Of a DNA stretch of 64,000 bases, positions 58,848 through 64,000 are shown in pieces (within the stretch, counting starts at the first letter, position 1; every line of letters begins with the position of its first letter). Under the pieces are notes generated by a model. The model saw only the letters and a program-made list of their open reading frames with translations, was not told the DNA's origin and did no database searches. Source of the stretch: Gp6-AA40 sp036274155 (GTDB lineage Bacteria > Acidobacteriota > Vicinamibacteria > Vicinamibacterales > UBA2999); contig DASUGH010000035.1 in NCBI GenBank assembly GCA_036274155.1, positions 1-64,000 of the forward strand, read 5' to 3'. Made by a program: the position numbers and the translations under genes.

Positions 58848-59207
58848 ATGACCAACAACATCACTGAGCTCGTCAGCAGCGACGGGCTCGTGGGGAGCGG
58901 CGCGGAAGCGGCCGCCGGCCGTCGAGTCACGGTTCACTACACGGGCTGGCTCTACGACGAAGGCCGTGAGGATCGGAAGGGAAAGAAGTTCGACAGTTCA
59001 CGCGACCGGAACGAGCCGTTCGCCTTCCGCCTCGGCGCCGGCGAGGTGATTCGCGGCTGGGACGTCGGCGTCGCAGGAATGAAGGTCGGCGGGCACCGCA
59101 CGCTGACGATCCCTTCGGAGATGGGCTACGGCCGCCGCGGCGCCGGCGGCGTCATCCCGCCGAATGCGATCCTCGTGTTCGATGTCGAGCTGCTCGACGT
59201 GAAATAG
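58848..59207 (+). CDS. FKBP-type peptidyl-prolyl cis-trans isomerase
   Basis: 119 residues, cytoplasmic (no signal peptide). Active-site residues of FKBP12 type: VTVHYTGWLYD, KKFDSSRDRNEPFAFRLGAGEVIRGWDVGVAGM, GGHRTLTIPSEMGYGRRGAGGVIPPNAILVFDVELLDV. The AGG-VIPP-A and F-D-V-E-L-L motifs are complete. ATG 58848 has GAGGA upstream; a longer in-frame start exists but adds nonconserved residues across the promoter. It catalyses proline isomerisation; 45 bases before the RNA methyltransferase gene, which may be co-transcribed. Confidence 0.95.
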   Translation: MTNNITELVSSDGLVGSGAEAAAGRRVTVHYTGWLYDEGREDRKGKKFDSSRDRNEPFAFRLGAGEVIRGWDVGVAGMKVGGHRTLTIPSEMGYGRRGAGGVIPPNAILVFDVELLDVK

Positions 59208-59214
59208 ATCCAGG

Positions 59215-59249
59215 CCCGAGCCCCGAGCCCCGAGTCCCGAATCCCGAGT
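59215..59249. repeat. Heptamer tandem repeat (CCCGAGC/T), five units
   Basis: Five 7-base units (CCCGAGC twice, CCCGAGT, CCCGAAT, CCCGAGT) fill almost the whole gap before the GTG start at 59253, where a ribosome-binding site would be expected. The inverse complement of the same unit recurs at 62637-62664. Confidence 0.75.
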
Positions 59250-59252
59250 CCA

Positions 59253-60686
59253 GTGATCGCGGAGCTCGACATCGAGTCGCTGAGCCTCGCCGGCGATGGC
59301 GTCGCCACCTGTCAACGTCGTCCGGTTGTCATCCCTGGCGTGATTCCCGGCGAGAGAGTGCGCGCAGATCTCACGCGCGCGGCCGGTGGATGGCGCGGAC
59401 GAGTGATCGAGGTGACGCGTGCGTCTCCCCACCGCGTCGCGCCTCGCTGTGCGCACTTCGGTCCCTGCGGTGGATGCGCCTGGCAGCACATCGCCTATCC
59501 CGAACAGCTGCGGCTGAAGACCGCGATCGTCGACAGGCTGCTTCGAACGGCGGCACCCTCGGCGCCCGCCGCCAGACCGGCCCTTGCCGCCGTGCCGCTC
59601 GACCGGCCCTGGGGCTACCGTCAGAAGGTGCATTTCGTGTTCGGCCATGGCACCAGCCGCCCTGACGACGGACGCCGGCGGCAGGGCGCCCGGCGAGGTG
59701 CGCCCACGCTCGTCATGGGCCATTACGGGCGCGGCTCACGGCGAATCGTGAGCGTCCGCGAATGCCCCGTGCACGACGACCGGGGGAATGCGGTGGCCTT
59801 CGATCTGCGCGATCGCTTCGTTCGCGCCGGAGTGGCTGGAGCAGACGCCGCTCGAGCCGATCGCCGGTCACGAGATGGCTCGACGCCCGGTGCGTCGGCA
59901 GGAGTGCTGAAGAGCGTGGCGATACGCGTCGGGCACGCCACCGGCGAGCTGATGGCCACCCTCGTCGTGCGCGCCGCTTCGGACCGCCGGTTACGCGCCG
60001 CGACGATGGCCATGCTCGCCGAGACTGATCCCCCTCCGGCGCTGCATGTCAACGTGCATCCCCGCGACGACGGGTTCATCTTTGGAAAGGAGACGCGCCA
60101 CATCGCCGGCGCCGGACGGCTTCGCGAGAGCATCGCCGGAACGTCGTTCCTGATCTCGCCGACCGCCTTCTTTCAAACCAACGTCGAGGCCGCGGGCCTG
60201 CTGGTCGAGCTCGTGCTCGAGGCGCTTCCGCCGTCGCAGGCGGTGATCGATCTTTACGCCGGCGCCGGATTGTTCTCCCTGCCCCTGGCGCGCGCCGGGC
60301 ACGAAGTGATCGCCGTGGAGGAGAATCGCGCCGCTGTGGCTGACGGCGAGGCGAGCGTGCGGCTGAATGGTCTACCGGCGAGTCGCTGCCGCTTCGTGGC
60401 ACAGCCGGTTGAATCCGCGCTCGGTCGGCTGCGCCGCGCCGACGCCGTCGTGCTCGATCCGCCGCGGGAGGGCTGCGCCCCTGGCGTCATCCGCGAAGTA
60501 TTCGGGACACTGCAGCCGCGATCGATTGTCTACGTGTCGTGCAATCCGGAAACGCTGGCGCGCGACCTCGCCGCTGCGCTTCCGTTCCGATACCGGATCG
60601 AATCGGTGCAGCCGGTCGACATGTTTCCCCACACGGCGCATATCGAGACCGTCGTCGTCATGAGGCGGGAGCAGGGAGGAAGGTGA
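59253..60686 (+). CDS. Fe-S RNA m5U methyltransferase (RumA/TrmA family)
   Basis: 477 residues, GTG start. TRAM domain at 1-55 (ELDIESLSLAGDGVATCQRR), then the [4Fe-4S] cysteines CAHFGPCGGCAWQH and the fourth in RECPVHD, then the methyltransferase: SAM loop VIDLYAGAGLFSLPLA, DPPREG, and the catalytic Cys in VYVSCNPETLARDL, with the C-terminal PVDMFPHTAHIE base. It methylates uridine C5 in rRNA (RlmD/RlmC type) or tRNA; which one cannot be said. An Arg-rich insert (about 130-200) makes it slightly longer than RlmD. Its leader consists of a heptamer repeat. Confidence 0.92.
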   Translation: MIAELDIESLSLAGDGVATCQRRPVVIPGVIPGERVRADLTRAAGGWRGRVIEVTRASPHRVAPRCAHFGPCGGCAWQHIAYPEQLRLKTAIVDRLLRTAAPSAPAARPALAAVPLDRPWGYRQKVHFVFGHGTSRPDDGRRRQGARRGAPTLVMGHYGRGSRRIVSVRECPVHDDRGNAVAFDLRDRFVRAGVAGADAARADRRSRDGSTPGASAGVLKSVAIRVGHATGELMATLVVRAASDRRLRAATMAMLAETDPPPALHVNVHPRDDGFIFGKETRHIAGAGRLRESIAGTSFLISPTAFFQTNVEAAGLLVELVLEALPPSQAVIDLYAGAGLFSLPLARAGHEVIAVEENRAAVADGEASVRLNGLPASRCRFVAQPVESALGRLRRADAVVLDPPREGCAPGVIREVFGTLQPRSIVYVSCNPETLARDLAAALPFRYRIESVQPVDMFPHTAHIETVVVMRREQGGR

Positions 60687-60700
60687 GGAGTACCGGTGCA

Positions 60701-60763
60701 GGGTGCGGGGTGCGAGGGTGCGAGGTGCGAGGGTGCGGGGTGCGAGGGTGCGGGGTGCGAGGG
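60701..60763. repeat. 7/8-base G-rich tandem repeat (GGGTGCG)
   Basis: About eight units of GGGTGCG(A) in the gap between the RNA methyltransferase stop and the converging VWA gene stop. The unit length alternates between 7 and 8 bases. G-runs every seven or eight bases could form a G-quadruplex on this strand. Confidence 0.7.
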
Positions 60764-60806
60764 CTTGCCCGCCGGAGCCGCGAGCGGCGAAGGCGGGTGA
60801 AGAGGG

Positions 60807-61901
60807 TCACAGGATGGACACGAGCAACAGCACCACGGCGGCGGCTGTCGCGGCCTGCCATGTCAGCTCGGTCCGTCGTCTGAGGAGAATCGCTCCGACG
60901 CAGAGCACGACGCCGGCCGCGAGCAGGAAGCGCCAGTACAGCTCCTGGAAGCTCTCGATCACCTGGGCGCGCTCGTCCAGGTGGCGAAGGCGGTCGATGA
61001 TCCCGAATGCGACGTCGCGATCAGATCCGCGGCCGATCTCGAAATACTCTCCTCCTCCACCCTGGGCCAGGCGAATCAGCGACCCGCGATCGAGCACGGA
61101 GCGGATGGCTTCCACTGGCGTTGCGCCGGGACCGGTTGGCTGCGGGATGATCCCGCCAACCGTGGTCCCAACACCGACGACATAGACGGGGATCCTGCGC
61201 GAGCGCGCCTGCCGCAGCGACGTTTCGACGCTGCCGCTCCACGCCTGTCCGTCTGTGATCACGACGAAGGCACGCGGGTTGCCGCTCTTGCCGAACAGCT
61301 CCTCGTCTTTCTCGACCAGGCGCAGTCCCCAGCGAATCCCCTCTTCGATGTTGGTGTCCCAGGTCGGGGCGTCCTCGAGGCGGAACGGCGACCGATCACC
61401 GAGGTGATCGAGGAAGAAGAACAGCGCGTTGGGATCCTTCGTGAGGCGCACCTGCGGCGACGACAGGTGGGCGAACAGCGCCAGCGCCACCCGGTCGCCG
61501 CGCCAGCTGAGCGCCTCGGCGAACGTGCGGAGGAACCGGACCGCGCGGCGCCAGCGATCCGGTGAAACATCCGTGACGTACATCGACGCCGAGCCATCGA
61601 GCAGGATGACCAGGTCCGCGCTCGACGTGCGCACTGCCGAGATTCGCGCGCGAGGACCCGCCAGAGCGACGATGCACAGGCTCGCGGCGATGAGCACTGA
61701 GAGCCAGAAGGTCAAATCGCCGGCGAGCGCGAACCGCTCGCGCACCGGAACGAGACGGGAGCGGAACAGGCGCCGCGCGTCGGCGCGCCGGCGAATCACC
61801 TGCAGGATCCACAGGACGAGCAGCAGACCAGGAACGACGAGCAGCCACAGGTAGAGTGGGGTCTCGAAGCTGATGGTCTCGAAGTCGATCCTGGGAATCA
61901 T
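60807..61901 (-). CDS. VWA-domain membrane protein (BatB-like)
   Basis: 364 residues from ATG 61901. One helix at the N-terminus (LYLWLLVVPGLLLVLWILQVI), another at about 65 (FWLSVLIAASLCIVALAGP), then a von Willebrand A domain: MIDAS D-x-S-x-S as LLDGSASM, FVVITDGQAWSGSVET with the fourth and fifth metal residues, and IPVYVVGVGTTVGG. C-terminal helices: FLLAAGVVLCVGAILL and a last about 15-residue one. Members of Bat operons are thought to form periplasmic metal-binding complexes linked to aerotolerance or stress, but the role is not established. Last gene of a minus-strand run from beyond the right edge. Confidence 0.85.
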   Translation of the reverse strand: MIPRIDFETISFETPLYLWLLVVPGLLLVLWILQVIRRRADARRLFRSRLVPVRERFALAGDLTFWLSVLIAASLCIVALAGPRARISAVRTSSADLVILLDGSASMYVTDVSPDRWRRAVRFLRTFAEALSWRGDRVALALFAHLSSPQVRLTKDPNALFFFLDHLGDRSPFRLEDAPTWDTNIEEGIRWGLRLVEKDEELFGKSGNPRAFVVITDGQAWSGSVETSLRQARSRRIPVYVVGVGTTVGGIIPQPTGPGATPVEAIRSVLDRGSLIRLAQGGGGEYFEIGRGSDRDVAFGIIDRLRHLDERAQVIESFQELYWRFLLAAGVVLCVGAILLRRRTELTWQAATAAAVVLLLVSIL

Positions 61902-61921
61902 GGACGCAGACGCGCGACGCG

Positions 61922-62611
61922 CTATCCCTTCCGCTTGTTCGGCGTCGCTTTGCCGGCCTCGGCCGCCTCGTTTCGCTCTTCGCCTTCGAGCGGGATGTAC
62001 ACCTCGAATTTCTTCATGTCGGCGGTCTTCGCAGGCGCGCCGGCGGTGCCAAGCGATGCGTCCTCGCTGTCCGGAGGCGGCGCCGACTTCCGGCGGCCCT
62101 TGGCCAGGTCGTCGCGCAGCCGCAGCAGGTACTCGTAGTTGTAGGCGGCGCGCTCGTCCCACTCGTCGCCCTTGAGCACGGTGAGGTACCCGGCGATGGC
62201 CTCGTCGAGCGCCTGCATCGAGGTCTCCTTCGTGGTCGATCGGACCTGTCCGGCGCGATAGACGCCGTTGGCAACCAGCAGCTGCAGCGAGACGTTCTCG
62301 CCTTCGACGGCCCCCACCGGGTCGGACTCGCGCGGCATGAGCGCCTCGTACTCACGCTGCCAGTACTGGGCCGAGGCCTGGCGGGCGCGGAGATCGCGAG
62401 CCGCTCGCCCGCCCTCTCCCGGCAGCCAGCGCGTGTATTCCGCGTAGGACGCCGCCGACGACAGCTTCTCGGCCGCATCGGCGTAGCGAAGCGTGGCCAG
62501 ATCCTCTTCCGCGGAGGCCATGTTCCGCTCGAACCGGGCGATGCCCATGCACACGGCGCCAGCCATCGCCACGAGCACGGCGGCGACCACGAACCCTGCG
62601 ATGCCTTTCAT
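61922..62611 (-). CDS. Membrane-anchored TPR-like protein of the Bat operon
   Basis: 229 residues. One N-terminal helix (GIAGFVVAAVLVAMAGAVCMG), then helical repeats: MASAEEDLATLRYADAAEKLSSAASYAEYTRWL and TSMQALDEAIAGYLTVLKGDEWDERAAYNYEYLLRLRDDL. The C-terminus is a charged disordered tail (RKSAPPPDSEDASLG, EERNEAAEAGKATPNKRKG). Genes with a similar shape sit between VWA genes in Bat operons (BatC/BatE-like), where TPRs may bring VWA partners together. 20 bases before the BatB-like gene. Function inferred from context. Confidence 0.7.
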   Translation of the reverse strand: MKGIAGFVVAAVLVAMAGAVCMGIARFERNMASAEEDLATLRYADAAEKLSSAASYAEYTRWLPGEGGRAARDLRARQASAQYWQREYEALMPRESDPVGAVEGENVSLQLLVANGVYRAGQVRSTTKETSMQALDEAIAGYLTVLKGDEWDERAAYNYEYLLRLRDDLAKGRRKSAPPPDSEDASLGTAGAPAKTADMKKFEVYIPLEGEERNEAAEAGKATPNKRKG

Positions 62612-62636
62612 AGAACCTCCACCTGGTGACCTTGCC

Positions 62637-62664
62637 GGGACTCGGGATTCGGGATCCGGGACTC
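62637..62664. repeat. Heptamer tandem repeat (GGGACTC), four units
   Basis: Four 7-base units (GGGACTC, GGGATTC, GGGATCC, GGGACTC) lie between the VWA gene stop and the TPR-like gene start. It is the same family as 59215-59249 in the opposite orientation. Confidence 0.75.
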
Positions 62665-62666
62665 GA

Positions 62667-63749
62667 TCAGGGAAACGTCCGAAACACCGGCACGGTCAGC
62701 TTCATCGCCGCCGCGACGAGCCACACGGCCACCGCCAGCAGCGCGTAGCCGCCAAACCGCGGGCGCTGCATGCTGTACTCGCGGACCTCGATCTTGCCCG
62801 GCGTCAGTCGATCGATTTCCCTGAGCGCCTGCAGAATCGACTCCTCGTCGAACGCCGCGTAGAAGCGGCCGCCGGTCCGCTCGACCACGGCTTTCCAGAT
62901 CTTGTCCTGCTCCACGCGGCCGAACGCCATCTTGTTGGCCGTGCGGATCATATAGAGCGGAATCCGATACGTTCGCGCTTCGGCGACCAGCGCGTCGAGC
63001 GGCCGCCCCTGGCGGTTGAGCTCCGAGTCGCGGCCGTCCGTGAACATGATCATCATGTTGCCGGACGCGTTCACGAAGTCGAACGCCTTGAAGAGCTGGA
63101 CCGCCTGATCGATCCCCTGAACGATTGTCGTCCCCCAGTCGTTGAAGCGCCCCCACTCCTTCGGATCGCTGATGAGACGGATGCTGAGCATCACATTCTC
63201 GTAGTCGGTGGTGAACGGCGTCACGACGTAGGCTTCGTTGCCGAACTGGATCAGCGAGATGAGGTCCTTGTAGGGACCGTCCATCCGGCGCTTCATGAAT
63301 CGTTCGGCGGCCGACACCGCCGTGAAATACGTCGATTCGCCCTGCTTGTTCAGGTTCCTGGAATCGAACTTCAGCACCATGCTCGTGGAAGCGTCGACGA
63401 GCAGCGCGATTCGGCGCCCTGGATAGGAGATGTCCTCCTGCACGAATCCGGTGCGCGGGTCGGCCAGCGCGATCGCAAACAGCGGAATGCCGGCCACGAA
63501 GAGCACGAGCGGAATGTGCCGGCACATCGAGGCCGGAGACCAGCGCATGACGGGCACGATGGCGGGCAGCGCCACCGACGAGCCCGGCCGCCGGAATACG
63601 CCGCGCAGCAGCATCGTGATGACGCAGGTTGCGAGGAGCACCACGAAGAGGAGCAACGCTGCCCGCGTCTGGCCGAACTGAAGGTCGGCCCAGCGCACAC
63701 GCGTCCACTCATCGAAGGTCGATTGGAGCGTGATAAAAAGCTCGCGCAC
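62667..63749 (-). CDS. VWA-domain membrane protein (BatA-like)
   Basis: 360 residues. Two N-terminal helices (ALLLFVVLLATCVITMLL and IPLVLFVAGIPLFAIALADPR), then a VWA domain with MIDAS LLVDASTSMVLKFD, DWGTTIVQGIDQAV, and MMIMFTDGRDSELNRQGRPLDALV. A C-terminal helix (GYALLAVAVWLVAAAMKLTV) ends it. As in Bat/MoxR-linked operons, the VWA domain faces the periplasm between membrane helices. It precedes the TPR-like gene by 55 bases that include the heptamer array. The true first genes of the operon (MoxR, DUF58) are expected beyond the right edge. Confidence 0.87.
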   Translation of the reverse strand: MRELFITLQSTFDEWTRVRWADLQFGQTRAALLLFVVLLATCVITMLLRGVFRRPGSSVALPAIVPVMRWSPASMCRHIPLVLFVAGIPLFAIALADPRTGFVQEDISYPGRRIALLVDASTSMVLKFDSRNLNKQGESTYFTAVSAAERFMKRRMDGPYKDLISLIQFGNEAYVVTPFTTDYENVMLSIRLISDPKEWGRFNDWGTTIVQGIDQAVQLFKAFDFVNASGNMMIMFTDGRDSELNRQGRPLDALVAEARTYRIPLYMIRTANKMAFGRVEQDKIWKAVVERTGGRFYAAFDEESILQALREIDRLTPGKIEVREYSMQRPRFGGYALLAVAVWLVAAAMKLTVPVFRTFP

Positions 63750-63793
63750 CGGCAGCTACTCCGTTCGGGTCCTGGCGGCTGAAGATCCGCCCG

Positions 63794-64000
63794 CTACAAC
63801 CGCTCTCCGCTCATCGACGGCGTCCGCAGCGCCGCAGTCGCCGGGCGAGTACCTCCCGCACCGATGGTGGGCCAGGCGCTCCTCCACCGCAGCTCCCGTA
63901 CTGCGTCTGTGGTCTCGCTGAGAGCCGCGTCGAGCGCAATCGTGTCCAGCTCGCCACCGCGGCCGTATCCCGCCGCGCTGAACGTCTGAAGCGCGCCGCG
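63794..64000 (-). CDS. Partial C-terminus of an unknown protein upstream of the VWA genes
   Basis: An open frame of 68 codons enters from beyond position 64000 and ends at TAG 63794. It reads GALQTFSAAGYGRGGELDTI, followed by ALDAALSETTDAVRELRWRS, and has codon use like its neighbours. It lies 45 bases before the BatA-like start, so it is probably the previous gene of the Bat operon (DUF4381-like or similar, guess). No further evidence is possible from the visible part. Confidence 0.5.
   Translation of the reverse strand, partial: RGALQTFSAAGYGRGGELDTIALDAALSETTDAVRELRWRSAWPTIGAGGTRPATAALRTPSMSGERL

Noticed and set aside
58728..58937. N-terminal extension of SppA
   Set aside because: A perfect AGGAGG precedes GTG 58727. 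The extension would cover the divergent promoter of the FKBP gene.

Overview
The window is GC-rich, densely coded and chromosomal. No rRNA, tRNA, CRISPR array, phage or transposase gene was found. The best taxonomic guess is an acidobacterium, probably of the Vicinamibacteria. The evidence is two tandem orphan MacB/FtsX permeases of the kind expanded in Acidobacteriota, paired DUF1800/DUF1501 secreted proteins, PEGA-domain and DUF4097 proteins, and a Bat-type VWA operon. This is inferred from gene content and was not tested with a marker tree.

Layout. 0-9.3 kb: orphan permeases, a SWIB-domain basic protein, a 2-keto-4-pentenoate hydratase-like enzyme, a POT peptide transporter coupled to a secreted esterase, and a membrane protein with TPRs. 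9.4-14.6 kb: two tandem DUF1800 genes followed by a Tat-exported DUF1501 protein. 14.9-18.7 kb: a C1 operon, fae-mtdB-DUF1464-ATP-grasp, for tetrahydromethanopterin (H4MPT)-linked formaldehyde oxidation. 19-26.2 kb: a HAD hydrolase, a degenerate receiver protein, a GGCT-like protein, a twin ABC-2 exporter operon and a NUDIX hydrolase. 26.2-28.8 kb: yjbQ, tsaD, mtnA. 29.1-33.2 kb: a 1367-residue pseudo-receiver/coiled-coil/transmembrane/PEGA protein. 33.2-35.9 kb: a nucleoside salvage operon (thymidine or pyrimidine phosphorylase, purine nucleoside phosphorylase, cytidine deaminase). 36-38.8 kb: a minimal MGMT-fold protein, then an ECF sigma/anti-sigma/DUF4097 operon. 38.8-45 kb: two alkaline-phosphatase-superfamily proteins and a large secreted unknown. 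45.1-46 kb: formylmethanofuran:H4MPT formyltransferase (ftr/fhcD), the third H4MPT enzyme, 27 kb from the first two. 46.3-54.8 kb: RNase E/G and a rod-shape operon (GGDEF protein-mreB-mreC-mreD-mrdA-rodA). 55-60.7 kb: envelope quality control (PpiD-like chaperone, SppA, FKBP) and an Fe-S RNA m5U methyltransferase. 60.8-64 kb: a Bat-like VWA operon running off the right edge.

How the genes fit together. Fae condenses formaldehyde with H4MPT, MtdB oxidises methylene-H4MPT, and Ftr moves the formyl group to methanofuran. Mch and FhcABC, needed to finish the route, are not in the window. The mre/mrd operon is a complete elongasome set with a diguanylate cyclase five bases ahead of mreB. Many genes overlap by 1-4 bases (ATGA/GTGA/TAATG), so translational coupling is common.

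Unusual features. Families of 7- and 9-bp short tandem repeats sit at gene junctions, and the 9-bp family also lies inside two coding sequences. The giant coiled-coil protein has an internal periodicity of nine or about eleven heptads. Two receiver-like domains have lost the phosphoacceptor aspartate.
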